Shown in pieces: positions 43,885 to 51,407 of a DNA stretch of 64,000 nt. Position numbers and translations under genes: made by a program. The first letter of the stretch is position 1, and each line of letters starts with the position of its first letter. The notes beneath the pieces are model-generated. The model worked only from the letters and a program-made list of their open reading frames with translations. It did no database searches and was not told the origin of the DNA. Source of the stretch: Alphaproteobacteria bacterium (GTDB lineage Bacteria > Pseudomonadota > Alphaproteobacteria > MPNO01 > UBA2964); contig WLWZ01000001.1 of the NCBI GenBank assembly GCA_012103315.1, positions 806,001 to 870,000 of the forward strand, written 5' to 3'.

Positions 43885-44331
43885 GTGGCGTTGAGGTATG
43901 TATGGCCGTTATTGGCTTTAAGCTTGTGCTTGCCGACCCCATCGGTTGCGGAGGATTTGCCGAGTGTGCGCGCGACCTTAATTATCGAGGTTGCTGGATT
44001 GCGATCGGGGCAGGGGGACGTTCACTACGCGGTATACGATTCCCCAGAACATTTTCCGACGCATAAAGGCAGAGTGTCCTACGGCAATGTTCCAGCAAAG
44101 CCTGGGGGCGTGGCGATCCCTGTGAAGGGGCTGAAACACGGTACCTACGCCATTGCAGTTTATCATGATGAGAATCGTAATGATGAGTTTGATCAGGGCT
44201 TGTTCGGTATACCGCTTGAGGATTACGGCTTTAGTAACAACGCTAGTGGTTTCTTGGGGCCGCCGTCGTTCAATGATGCTGCCGTGAAACTCGATAAGAA
44301 GATGGTTCGAACCGTTATTCGCTTGGATTAA
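43885..44331 (+). CDS. DUF2141-domain secreted protein
   Basis: 148 residues from a GTG at 43885. An N-terminal signal peptide (YVWPLLALSLCLPTPSVAE) predicts export. The mature part matches DUF2141: VAGLRSGQGDVHYAVYDSPEHF, KGLKHGTYAIAVYHDENRNDEFDQGLFGIPLEDYGFSN. The DENRND-D cluster could bind calcium. Function of the family is unknown. Same strand as, and close behind, the dienelactone hydrolase gene. Confidence 0.85.
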   Translation: MALRYVWPLLALSLCLPTPSVAEDLPSVRATLIIEVAGLRSGQGDVHYAVYDSPEHFPTHKGRVSYGNVPAKPGGVAIPVKGLKHGTYAIAVYHDENRNDEFDQGLFGIPLEDYGFSNNASGFLGPPSFNDAAVKLDKKMVRTVIRLD

Positions 44332-44365
44332 GGTGCAGCTCGTTTACTAGGATTGAGAGCACGAC

Positions 44366-45088
44366 ATGGATTTAGAAACCTCACATACAGTTCTGCAAGA
44401 ACTTGTAATCGCTAACAGGATCCTAGCGAATGAAGGAATTGTGGATGCCTTTGGTCACGCCAGTGTACGGCATCCGACTAATCCTGACCTTTATATTATG
44501 GCCTGTTCCAGAAGTCCGGGTATTGTAACGGTTGATGATTTGATGGAGTACACGCTGGACGGTGATCCGCTGGATCAACAAGATCGACCGATGTATGCCG
44601 AGCGCCATATTCATGGCGGGGTCTATGAAGTTCGATCTGATGTTAAAGCAGTTATTCACAATCATTCGCATGCGGTTATTCCGTTCGGTTTGACAGATAC
44701 AGAAATTCGACCGGTGTTCCATATGGGATCCACAATGCAGGGGCCCGTGCCAATTTGGGATATTGCTGACAATTTCGGTGATACGACATTGCTCGTCCTT
44801 AATATGGATCAGGGACGGGATTTGGCGCACGGAATGCAGGGCGGCCGGATTGCCTTGATGCGTGGTCATGGTTGCGTAGTCGGCGGGAACACGATCAAAG
44901 AAGCGGTGATGGTCGCGATTTATTTGGAGGCAAATGCAAAGCTTCAGATGCAGGCTCTGCAGCTCGGGGAACCGCGCTATATGACGGGTGGGGAAATAGA
45001 GCAATGCAGTGAGCGTATTACCAGTGAGCTTGCCATTGAGCGCGCCTGGGAATACTGGACGATTCGCGCAGGCTGTCAGACTCTCTGA
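44366..45088 (+). CDS. Class II aldolase/adducin-family protein
   Basis: 240 residues. Zinc ligands are visible in VIHNHSHAVIPFG (HxH) and MRGHGCVVGG; NRILANEGIVDAFGHASVR at the N-terminus is the standard fold start. The wording is close to the group annotated as HMG-CoA-lyase-like/decarboxylase class II aldolases that act on hydroxy aromatic or keto acids. It is one of four family members in the window. No sugar-phosphate pathway genes are near. Confidence 0.88.
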   Translation: MDLETSHTVLQELVIANRILANEGIVDAFGHASVRHPTNPDLYIMACSRSPGIVTVDDLMEYTLDGDPLDQQDRPMYAERHIHGGVYEVRSDVKAVIHNHSHAVIPFGLTDTEIRPVFHMGSTMQGPVPIWDIADNFGDTTLLVLNMDQGRDLAHGMQGGRIALMRGHGCVVGGNTIKEAVMVAIYLEANAKLQMQALQLGEPRYMTGGEIEQCSERITSELAIERAWEYWTIRAGCQTL

Positions 45089-45185
45089 TCGTTTTTATGC
45101 CAGTTTTAATAGCTTTAGAGCTGTTTTAACACTGTAATATATGCTCTTCCTGCAATACCCCATAACAGTGCGCCGTATTTATTAG

Positions 45186-46331
45186 ATGAACTCTGACGAT
45201 CTCCTTGAAACTTACGACCAGCGTATTGAAAAAGGCGAAATTCGCGCTGATTCAGGTCAACACGTTATTGCTGAGGTCTTGCATTCACTGAACGGTGAGT
45301 TGACCCGGGCCAGTGAGAAATCCGTTGGGCTCGGTGGTGTTCTGAAATCACTATTTGGAGGGACGCGCAGTAAACCCAAGCCTCGCGGCTTATATATTTA
45401 CGGACCACCGGGTCGGGGAAAATCCATGCTGATGGATTTGTTCTATGAGACAACGCCCGTTGCGAAGCGCCGTCGGGTGCATGTTCACCCTTTTATGCAG
45501 GAGGTGCAGCAAAAGCTGCATAAGTGGCGTCAGGAAGGCGGTGGCAAGCAGGCCGAAGAACCCTTGCCACGGCTGGCGAAGGAAATAGCGGAGACAAGCT
45601 CTTTGCTATGTTTTGACGAGTTTCAAGTAGAGGCTGTTGTCGATGCTATGATTCTGCGTCGGTTGTTTGAAGCAATGTTTGAGTGTGGTGTTACCGTTGT
45701 CGCGACATCCAATACAGCACCTGATGATCTGTATGCGGGTGGCTTGCAGCGCGAACGGTTCCTGCCCTTTATCGAATTGTTGAAAGAGGAGATGCAGGTT
45801 GTGGAGCTGGCAAGCGAAACAGATTATCGCCGGGATCGCTTGAAGTCGGTCGGCGTGTATCATTCACCATTAGGCGAATCCGCTCAAAATGCACTAGATG
45901 AGGCGTTTGATCGATTGACTGATGGTGCAGAAGGAATGGCCGAGTCGATTGTCGTGCATAGTCGGACAATTCCTGTGCCAAAGGCGGCGCGGGGGGTGGC
46001 TTATTTCCCATTTTCTGAATTATGCGAAAAGCCACTGGGTCCGGCAGATTACTGGTCAATCGCCTGCCAGTATCAGACGGTCATTTTATCTGATATTCCA
46101 TTTTTCCAACCTAGTGATAGGAACATCGCGAAGCGTTTCGCCACTCTTATTGAGACGCTCTATGAACAAAAGACAAAATTGGTTTGTTCGGCGGCGGCGC
46201 TTCCGGACCACCTGTATCCTGATGGCGATGGCGCCGCAATATTTACACGCGTTGCATCCCGGCTGGAAGAAATGCAGTCAGAAGACTATCTATCCGCGCC
46301 GCATAGCCCGGCGACTGCTAAGGCGGCGTAA
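45186..46331 (+). CDS. zapE: ZapE/AFG1-type ATPase
   Basis: 381 residues. P-loop GPPGRGKSMLMDLFY and Walker B SLLCFDEFQV, followed by sensor segment VATSNTAPDDLYAGGLQRERFLPFI, all characteristic of ZapE (YhcM/AFG1). The protein is an AAA-like ATPase associated with Z-ring constriction in bacteria and with mitochondrial protein quality control in eukaryotes. Common near TCA genes in alphaproteobacteria, but here it stands alone. Convergent with an SDR gene. Confidence 0.93.
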   Translation: MNSDDLLETYDQRIEKGEIRADSGQHVIAEVLHSLNGELTRASEKSVGLGGVLKSLFGGTRSKPKPRGLYIYGPPGRGKSMLMDLFYETTPVAKRRRVHVHPFMQEVQQKLHKWRQEGGGKQAEEPLPRLAKEIAETSSLLCFDEFQVEAVVDAMILRRLFEAMFECGVTVVATSNTAPDDLYAGGLQRERFLPFIELLKEEMQVVELASETDYRRDRLKSVGVYHSPLGESAQNALDEAFDRLTDGAEGMAESIVVHSRTIPVPKAARGVAYFPFSELCEKPLGPADYWSIACQYQTVILSDIPFFQPSDRNIAKRFATLIETLYEQKTKLVCSAAALPDHLYPDGDGAAIFTRVASRLEEMQSEDYLSAPHSPATAKAA

Positions 46332-46342
46332 TTTAAGCCTGT

Positions 46343-47209
46343 TCAACCTTTCGGCGGTTCCCACGCTTTTGTCAGTATCCCGTCGCGCTCCGGTGGTAAA
46401 AAGACGGCGGGTTCGCGGCTGGCCTCAGCCGCGTGATCAGGCGGCAAGTTTGAATCCCATTTTGAGCCTATAAATCGGCACCCGGTTATTTCGCTCGCCT
46501 CATTGGAGGCAAGCCAAACTGCAGGCGGTACAATGATCTCCGCAGGGAGATAGGGTTTGCCTGTTTGGCTGGCACTTGCTCGCACTGCTGGTAGAACGAA
46601 TTCAGTTTCAACAGCGCCGCCTGGCGCTATGCTGTTAACTGTTACACCACTATCCAATAGGTCCTGCGCCCAGCATAAGGTCATGGCTTCCAATGCTGCC
46701 TTAGAAGGGCCGTACGGAGATTCGTTGGGGCGGTACATCGATGATCGTGATTTGCTGACGTTCAGAATTCGTCCTGACTTTTGTTGCAACATGGTTTGGG
46801 CTACCGCGTAAGCCATATTAAACGGGCCGTTGATATTGGCATCGACGATTGCGGCCCAGCCTGCGGGGTTTCCGTCGTAAAACTTGACCCGGTCGTCTGC
46901 CATCTTCCCCTGACCGACGCCGGCATTGTTAACGAGTACATCGATGCGCCCAAATTGCTGAATTGTTGCCTTGGCTGTCTCCTGACAGGCATTCAGATCG
47001 GTTACGTCAGCTTGAATAGCGACAGCAATGTTGTTGGTGGTGATATCGTTGATTTCTGCAGCAACAGTTTCGATTTGATCGCGGTTTCTCGCAGCAGTAA
47101 TAACGATACCGCTGGCCCCGGCTTTGGCGTATCCCAAGGCCATAGCTCTCCCGAGACCGCGTCCACCGCCGGTGATGATAGCTATTTTACCGTCTAGCGG
47201 TTTTTTCAC
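46343..47209 (-). CDS. Short-chain dehydrogenase/reductase
   Basis: 288 residues. It has the regular cofactor motif TGGGRGLG, LVNNAGVG, Ser in NVSKSRSSM and Tyr/Lys in SPYGPSKAALEA. The C-terminus (PPAVWLASNEASEITGCRFIGSKWD) is very similar to that of the SDR at 6230-7054, and the unusual loop between Ser and Tyr (about 11 residues, with RSSMYRPNE) also agrees. These two form a subfamily distinct from the triplet at 25-27 kb. Substrate unknown. Confidence 0.88.
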   Translation of the reverse strand: MKKPLDGKIAIITGGGRGLGRAMALGYAKAGASGIVITAARNRDQIETVAAEINDITTNNIAVAIQADVTDLNACQETAKATIQQFGRIDVLVNNAGVGQGKMADDRVKFYDGNPAGWAAIVDANINGPFNMAYAVAQTMLQQKSGRILNVSKSRSSMYRPNESPYGPSKAALEAMTLCWAQDLLDSGVTVNSIAPGGAVETEFVLPAVRASASQTGKPYLPAEIIVPPAVWLASNEASEITGCRFIGSKWDSNLPPDHAAEASREPAVFLPPERDGILTKAWEPPKG

Positions 47210-47333
47210 ATTCTGTTCCTATCCCCGTAGTATGAAGCTGCGTTAGAATAGCCATATAGTCATTGCATGCTAGGGCAGGGACATCTTTCGCCCCGTGGCA
47301 TAGGTTTGTCCTGTGGAGAGGATTTGAAGAACA

Positions 47334-47903
47334 ATGTCGTTAGTTTTTGAAGAATGCCCGTTTTGGGATTTTGCTCTTCAGGTTTATGGCCGCGAGGGTG
47401 TTTCGACGGCCTGCATTGCCTTGCAGGACAGGCATATTCTTGACGTTAATCTGATCCTTTTAAGTATGTGGCTCGGCCATAATGGTCATCCTGTAATGGA
47501 TCATGATGCATTGACGCGCGCGCTAGATGTATCGCGGCGCTGGAACAAAGATATTGTTTGCGGTATTCGGGCGGTGCGATTGGCTCTTAAAGATGACTTT
47601 TCTCCGATTTCTGCGGAAAACTGTGAAACGTTACGAAAAAGCATTTTGTCTCTGGAGATAGAAGGTGAACACCTTGAGCATATGGCTCTTACATCAACTG
47701 TGACGTCTGCACCCAATTTAGAGTTAGAGCCGTCATTGAGGATGGCTATTTGTACAGCCAATCTGGGGTTATACCTAACCTGCCTTGAGGCGAAGTTAGG
47801 CGAAGAGGATTATGCCGATGTTAGAGTTATACTTTCCGCGACATTTCCGGACATTGATGAAGAGATATTAGAATCTGCAATGCTATCTTTTGCAGCAATT
47901 TGA
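47334..47903 (+). CDS. TIGR02444-family protein
   Basis: 189 residues of an uncharacterised proteobacterial family. The N-terminus FWDFALQVYGREGVSTACIALQDRHILDVNLILLSMWLG is the family signature, followed by VRALRLALK-like wording (IRAVRLALKDDF). All-helical, cytosolic by appearance. Function unknown. A small lipoprotein gene follows after 12 bases. Confidence 0.82.
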   Translation: MSLVFEECPFWDFALQVYGREGVSTACIALQDRHILDVNLILLSMWLGHNGHPVMDHDALTRALDVSRRWNKDIVCGIRAVRLALKDDFSPISAENCETLRKSILSLEIEGEHLEHMALTSTVTSAPNLELEPSLRMAICTANLGLYLTCLEAKLGEEDYADVRVILSATFPDIDEEILESAMLSFAAI

Positions 47904-47915
47904 TGATGGTGCAGT

Positions 47916-48179
47916 GTGCTTGATATATTATCTCATTTCCGCCGAAGTGCTGTGATGGTGCTTTGTGCAGTGCTAATCGCTGGGTGTACGGAAGTCGTTA
48001 AATCGACGCCGAATGAAATCCATGTTGATACCCGTGAACTCGGGCAGTTAATGCCGGGGTCGCGCCATTGGTTGGCGATGATTTCAGCTAGGAATCACTG
48101 TAATTCTCTTTCTAAGGACGCAGTTCTTGAAGATATCAAGGGAGAGGTGGTGATTTATCGGTGTGTTAGTCAGGAGTAA
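47916..48179 (+). CDS. Small putative lipoprotein
   Basis: 87 residues from a GTG. A hydrophobic N-terminal segment (VMVLCAVLIAGC) ends in a good lipobox (LIAGC), so the mature protein of about 63 residues is probably lipid-anchored. Two further cysteines (HCNS and YRCVS) could form a disulfide. No family recognised. Close behind the TIGR02444 gene and likely co-transcribed with it. Confidence 0.6.
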   Translation: MLDILSHFRRSAVMVLCAVLIAGCTEVVKSTPNEIHVDTRELGQLMPGSRHWLAMISARNHCNSLSKDAVLEDIKGEVVIYRCVSQE

Positions 48180-48186
48180 GCGACAA

Positions 48187-48489
48187 CTACTCAGCGTTGT
48201 CCCTTGATAATCTACAAAAGGTAGACCAATTTTGCTCTGCGTAATGTAGTTTCTGGCGTAGTTTACTCTTTTGGCCTTTTACGTAGAGGTCTTGGGATTG
48301 CTTCCCTTCGATTTGCAGAAGCGCTATTTCCTTCCCGATCCGCTGAACCTCTGCACGAGCCCAGCGCTCCCGATTTGCGCATTGCTGTGACCAACTTAAG
48401 TTATAATCGCATGGATATGAGGCACCTATCGGTATCGATCCATCATATCTTTTGCTCAAGTCTCTAGTTGGTGAAGAGATAATCATCAA
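48187..48489 (-). CDS. Small hypothetical protein under phage-type control
   Basis: 100 residues, unrecognised. Polar, with three cysteines (YPCDYN, QQCANRE, TFCRLS) and a helical C-terminal half rich in Gln/Lys. The end YAEQNWSTFCRL is faintly like LprI-type lysozyme-inhibitor sequences, but no signal peptide is seen. Its reality is supported by a good promoter (48521-48549) and an operator copy (48502-48515) directly upstream. No clear Shine-Dalgarno precedes the ATG. Confidence 0.5.
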   Translation of the reverse strand: MMIISSPTRDLSKRYDGSIPIGASYPCDYNLSWSQQCANRERWARAEVQRIGKEIALLQIEGKQSQDLYVKGQKSKLRQKLHYAEQNWSTFCRLSRDNAE

Positions 48490-48501
48490 TAATTAGTAAT
48501 T

Positions 48502-48515
48502 AGGTAAATATACCT
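48502..48515. promoter_or_regulatory. Operator copy E (aggt-N6-acct)
   Basis: aggtaaatatacct, a perfect 14-bp palindrome core GGTA-N4-TACC matching the four copies around the repressor gene. It covers the predicted transcription start of the 48187-48489 gene, a typical repression position. Confidence 0.6.
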
Positions 48516-48520
48516 GATTT

Positions 48521-48549
48521 ATACTAATGGTTGATTATGTAATTGTCAA
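48521..48549 (-). promoter_or_regulatory. Sigma-70-type promoter for the 48187-48489 gene
   Basis: On the minus strand TTGACA (48549-48544) is separated by 17 bases from TAGTAT (48526-48521). The -35 matches consensus fully, the -10 in four of six positions. Transcription would start near 48514, inside operator copy E, giving a leader of about 25 nt. Confidence 0.6.
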
Positions 48550-48552
48550 AAA

Positions 48553-48574
48553 AATACGGTATTTGTACCGTATT
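48553..48574 (-). terminator. Repressor-gene terminator containing operator copy A
   Basis: A 9-bp perfect stem aatacggta/taccgtatt with a 4-base loop, 6 bases after the repressor stop. Read on the minus strand it is followed by a run of T, the form of an intrinsic terminator. Its central 14 bases (cggtatttgtaccg, 48557-48570) are also a full copy of the operator palindrome. Confidence 0.7.
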
Positions 48575-48579
48575 TCGAG

Positions 48580-49191
48580 TCAGGATAGTTTTCTGGTGAC
48601 TTGGATCACATGTCCAACGACTTCGATCTCATTCGTAATAAATATGGTGTCGTAACTGTCGGTACTGTCAGGTTCTAATCGTGCGGGTTCAGTTCTAAAT
48701 CGTTTGAACGTGGCGTCACCATTATGTTTGACGACGTAATATTGTCCTGGCGATAATGTTCGATCACCGAAGTCAACGATGATGATGCTCCCGTCTGGAG
48801 CTACACGATTCATGCTGCTTCCCTGAACCCGTAAAGCGATGAGGGAATCACGATTGTGAGTGATCGGTATAAAGTCTTCGGCACCACCAACAGCGTATGG
48901 ATCGTTGGTTTCTGTGAGTTCACCGGCAGCTACCCAGCTGACGAGTGGGACATCTTGCACCGAGTTAATGTGGCCGGATTGATTATTGGATTGGAGTTCT
49001 AAAAGAACCTCTAAGGTCCAATCTAGGCCACGGGCAATACCTTCGAGCGTATCTCTTCTTGGATTTCTAGACTTGTTCCTAAGGACGTTACGAATGGCGT
49101 CTGGAGTAAGAGCACCGTCAATTGAGGCCCGACGCGCGGACTTACCGAGTTCTCTTAAACGTCCCTGAATTCTATCTGTTAGCGCGACCAT
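48580..49191 (-). CDS. Phage-type S24 repressor (CI/LexA-like)
   Basis: 203 residues. Residues about 1-65 form a helix-turn-helix (LTDRIQGRLRELGKSARRAS, ALTPDAIRNVLRNKSRNPR). The C-terminal S24 peptidase domain has the AG cleavage dipeptide at 89-90 (WVAAGEL), nucleophile Ser126 in QGSSMNRV and catalytic Lys163 in ATFKRF, so RecA-stimulated self-cleavage is expected. ATG at 49191 is preceded by aggagag. Operators B, C and D lie in the divergent upstream region and A and E downstream; autoregulation and control of both flanking genes is inferred. Confidence 0.92.
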   Translation of the reverse strand: MVALTDRIQGRLRELGKSARRASIDGALTPDAIRNVLRNKSRNPRRDTLEGIARGLDWTLEVLLELQSNNQSGHINSVQDVPLVSWVAAGELTETNDPYAVGGAEDFIPITHNRDSLIALRVQGSSMNRVAPDGSIIIVDFGDRTLSPGQYYVVKHNGDATFKRFRTEPARLEPDSTDSYDTIFITNEIEVVGHVIQVTRKLS

Positions 49192-49210
49192 AATGTCTCT
49201 CCTGCTGTCG

Positions 49211-49224
49211 CGGTATTTTAACCT
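49211..49224. promoter_or_regulatory. Operator copy B
   Basis: cggtattttaacct, the copy nearest the repressor start (20 bases away). On the minus strand it contains TAAAAT, a candidate -10 for the repressor promoter, so binding here would cause autorepression. The -35 region of that promoter is poor. Confidence 0.55.
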
Positions 49225-49245
49225 TAAGTACTCTAAATACGAATG

Positions 49246-49259
49246 CGGTAAAAATACCT
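49246..49259. promoter_or_regulatory. Operator copy C
   Basis: cggtaaaaatacct, the middle copy of the divergent region. Its last base is the first base of the TTGACA -35 box of the rightward promoter; 21 bases (two helical turns) start-to-start from copy D. Confidence 0.65.
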
Positions 49260-49286
49260 TGACATGCGGTATTAAAACCGTATTAT
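49259..49286 (+). promoter_or_regulatory. Strong rightward promoter with operator in the spacer
   Basis: TTGACA (49259-49264), 16-base spacer, TATTAT (49281-49286). The spacer is almost entirely filled by operator copy D, so repressor and RNA polymerase cannot bind together. Predicted start of transcription is about 49292-49294, at or next to the ATG of the following gene. Confidence 0.72.
49267..49280. promoter_or_regulatory. Operator copy D
   Basis: cggtattaaaaccg, with both outer bases of the palindrome intact (CGGT-N6-ACCG). It occupies the spacer between the -35 and -10 boxes of the rightward promoter. Confidence 0.68.
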
Positions 49287-49293
49287 GATTTTT

Positions 49294-49518
49294 ATGATGA
49301 ACAAATATGAAAACGCATTAAGACCAGTTCGTAAGCGGGTGAATACCCGTAAACGACAGCTTCAGGCTGCGCAGCGGGTATGGCAGCAGCGAGAACCTAA
49401 TGCTTTTGATCCTACGGAGGTGATCGATGGTGAATTCGACAGTGTTGATCTTGATGCACTGCTCCGGGATATGGATTTCAGTGATCACGCTTTAGGTAAC
49501 GACCATCGGTCGGAATAA
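49294..49518 (+). CDS. Small early phage-like protein, possibly leaderless mRNA
   Basis: About 74 residues (MMNKYENALRPVRKRVNTRK...). N-terminal half strongly basic with many Arg/Lys, C-terminal half acidic (EFDSVDLDALLRDMDFSD). Not recognised. It occupies the cro-like position: divergent from the repressor and directly under the operator-controlled promoter. The ATG at 49294 (or 49297) nearly coincides with the predicted transcription start and no Shine-Dalgarno exists, so the mRNA may be leaderless; ATG 49285 lies inside the -10 box and is unlikely. Confidence 0.6.
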   Translation: MMNKYENALRPVRKRVNTRKRQLQAAQRVWQQREPNAFDPTEVIDGEFDSVDLDALLRDMDFSDHALGNDHRSE

Positions 49519-49541
49519 GCTTTCTTGGGGAGGGGTTGGTA

Positions 49542-50072
49542 ATGAGGAAAACCCGTAAAGAGCGATTGACGCAAGGCGCATCAATTGTGGAAGAGAATCT
49601 ATGTCCGACGCCACAGACAGAAAGAAAGCTGCGTCAGGACACGATAGTTTCGTTATTGGCGGTTGGTGATATTTCTTCTGACCATGTGCGTGCTGCAGAA
49701 GAAATTCGGACTGTGTTCGAAACTGTGTCCCGCGGCATGTTTCCCGCAAGTAGTTGGCGTTCTGAAACGAATCAAGGTTCAAACAAACGCCAGCGTATGG
49801 ATTTCATTGATCGTATGTCGGATAGGGAAGCTGTGCTCTGGCAACGGTGCTATTTGCCTTGGACACGGCAATTGAGTTGTGAGGTCGCAAGTGGCATCCC
49901 GGGGACACGATGGCTTCAAATGGTTATTGATGTGGTGGTTGAAAATGAATCGCTTGAAGTCATAGAGCAAAAATATCGGCTGGGCGGGGGAATGGCATTG
50001 GGATTCTTGGTCAGCGGGTTAGACAAGTATATGGCAATTCGCTGTGAAATACCTGTGCAGGTTCGGGTTTGA
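49542..50072 (+). CDS. Phage-like regulator, DUF6456-like C-terminus
   Basis: About 176 residues from ATG 49542, preceded by ggggagggg. The basic N-terminus (MRKTRKERLTQG) precedes a helical body. The C-terminal part, RWLQMVIDVVVENESLEVIEQKY then LGFLVSGLDKYMA, resembles the DUF6456 helix pattern found in alphaproteobacterial phage and GTA-associated regulators, but the match is by eye and weak. 23 bases after the preceding gene, same direction, so part of the repressor-controlled operon. Confidence 0.6.
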   Translation: MRKTRKERLTQGASIVEENLCPTPQTERKLRQDTIVSLLAVGDISSDHVRAAEEIRTVFETVSRGMFPASSWRSETNQGSNKRQRMDFIDRMSDREAVLWQRCYLPWTRQLSCEVASGIPGTRWLQMVIDVVVENESLEVIEQKYRLGGGMALGFLVSGLDKYMAIRCEIPVQVRV

Positions 50073-50158
50073 ATTGACTCTTGTAGACCTGATACATTGA
50101 TACTCGTAATTCGGGGTCGGTTTGATTATTGTCCCGAGCCTGATTTTTTTGAGTGTCA

Positions 50159-51289
50159 ATGACAGCAACAGAGAACACATCCAGTAATGCCGCGGTGGTT
50201 GCAGCAACGCTTGCCGTCGATCGTGCTTCGCATGATTTCCGGCGCGGCCGCGCTGTTCACATTTGTGATGATGCTGGGAAAGCGATAATTGCTGTAGCGT
50301 CTGAGATGTGTACCGATCAGGTGATCTCCCGACTAGCAGAGCTTGGTAGCGATGAACCGGCAATCGCAATAACCCATCACCGGGCACGAACTTTAAAAGT
50401 CAGGCTGTATACGAATGAAATTGTACTGATTCCATCCAAGTCCTGGCGTACAGCAGAGATAGCACGGACGATTGCCGACCCAACGACTGATTTGGCTAAT
50501 CCCCTACGTGGGCCGTATACGGCAAACCGAGAACCAGTGGATGCCGCCAGTATTGCGTCTGTACAGCTTGCCAAGATCGCTCGCCTGTTACCGTCCGTTA
50601 TCCTGGTTCCATCTGATGGGAGCAACGATCACATTGTTGCCGAGGATGGGATCTCTTCAATTAGGGCGTCTGATGTCATGTCCTATGAAATGGATACGGC
50701 GGGTTCTCTCAGGCAGGTTACAGCGGCCCGTGTTCCGTTGGAGGATGCAGAGAATACTCGAATTTTGACATTCCGTTCCCCTGATGGTGGACGCGAGCAT
50801 CTCGCAATTGTCATTGGTGAGCCGCCGACTGATCGCCCGGTCCTCGCCCGTATACATTCTGAATGTTTTACGGGTGATCTAGTCGGATCGTTGAAATGCG
50901 ATTGCGGACAGCAGCTCCGCGGTGCTATTGCCCAAATTGGGAAAGAAGGTGCTGGAATTCTGTTGTATTTACGACAGGAAGGACGGGGCATTGGTTTAAC
51001 GAACAAGCTGAGAGCCTACGCGTTACAGGATCAGGGCTTTGATACTGTTGAAGCTAATGAACGACTAGGATTTGAATCAGATGAGCGGATTTTTTTACCG
51101 GCAGCGAGGATTTTAAAACAGCTCGGCTTTACTCAGGTCCGGTTGATGACGAATAATCCTGACAAGGTTGAGGGTTTAACGTCTTTTGGTATTGAGGTTT
51201 TGGAACGGGTGCCGCATGCGTTTCCCTCGAATGATCACAATGAGTTTTATCTTTCGGTTAAAAAAGAGAAGAGTGGGCATCTGTTATAG
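50159..51289 (+). CDS. ribA: GTP cyclohydrolase II
   Basis: About 376 residues from ATG 50159 (GTG at 50153 is possible). It opens GTP to the pyrimidine precursor of riboflavin. Residues up to about 190 are a degenerate DHBP-synthase-like domain seen in alphaproteobacterial RibA (RASHDFRRGRAVHICDD). The catalytic domain has the zinc cysteines HSECFTGDLVGSLKCDCG (C-x10-C-x-C), LRQEGRGIGLTNKL and MTNNPDKVEGL. It lies inside the prophage remnant; no FMN riboswitch is apparent upstream. A complete enzyme by all visible motifs. Confidence 0.95.
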   Translation: MTATENTSSNAAVVAATLAVDRASHDFRRGRAVHICDDAGKAIIAVASEMCTDQVISRLAELGSDEPAIAITHHRARTLKVRLYTNEIVLIPSKSWRTAEIARTIADPTTDLANPLRGPYTANREPVDAASIASVQLAKIARLLPSVILVPSDGSNDHIVAEDGISSIRASDVMSYEMDTAGSLRQVTAARVPLEDAENTRILTFRSPDGGREHLAIVIGEPPTDRPVLARIHSECFTGDLVGSLKCDCGQQLRGAIAQIGKEGAGILLYLRQEGRGIGLTNKLRAYALQDQGFDTVEANERLGFESDERIFLPAARILKQLGFTQVRLMTNNPDKVEGLTSFGIEVLERVPHAFPSNDHNEFYLSVKKEKSGHLL

Positions 51290-51300
51290 GAAAATATTCC

Positions 51301-51329
51301 TTGACTTGAGAAGGTAAAGCAAGTATATT
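51301..51329 (+). promoter_or_regulatory. Sigma-70-type promoter downstream of ribA
   Basis: TTGACT (51301-51306), 17-base spacer, TATATT (51324-51329). Transcription would begin near 51336, only about 20 bases before a strong terminator hairpin. Confidence 0.6.
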
Positions 51330-51354
51330 TTTTACACTTCCAAAAAACGTCGAG

Positions 51355-51377
51355 AGCTCCGCAAAGCGGGGCTTTTT
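51355..51377 (+). terminator. Intrinsic terminator between ribA and the chimeric phage ORF
   Basis: agctccgc (51355-51362) pairs with gcggggct (51366-51373, one G-U) around an AAA loop and runs into a T5 tract. It would end ribA transcription and also the short transcript from the promoter at 51301. Confidence 0.85.
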
Positions 51378-51407
51378 GTTTGTTCGGGTTTTCCACATAG
51401 GTATTCA

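Noticed and set aside
45922..46473. 183-codon plus-strand ORF
   Set aside because: Out-of-frame shadow of zapE that continues antisense into the SDR gene.
50111..50137. tcgggg/tcccga hairpin before ribA as terminator
   Set aside because: Six pairs with a 15-base loop and a gap before the T-run; too weak to call.
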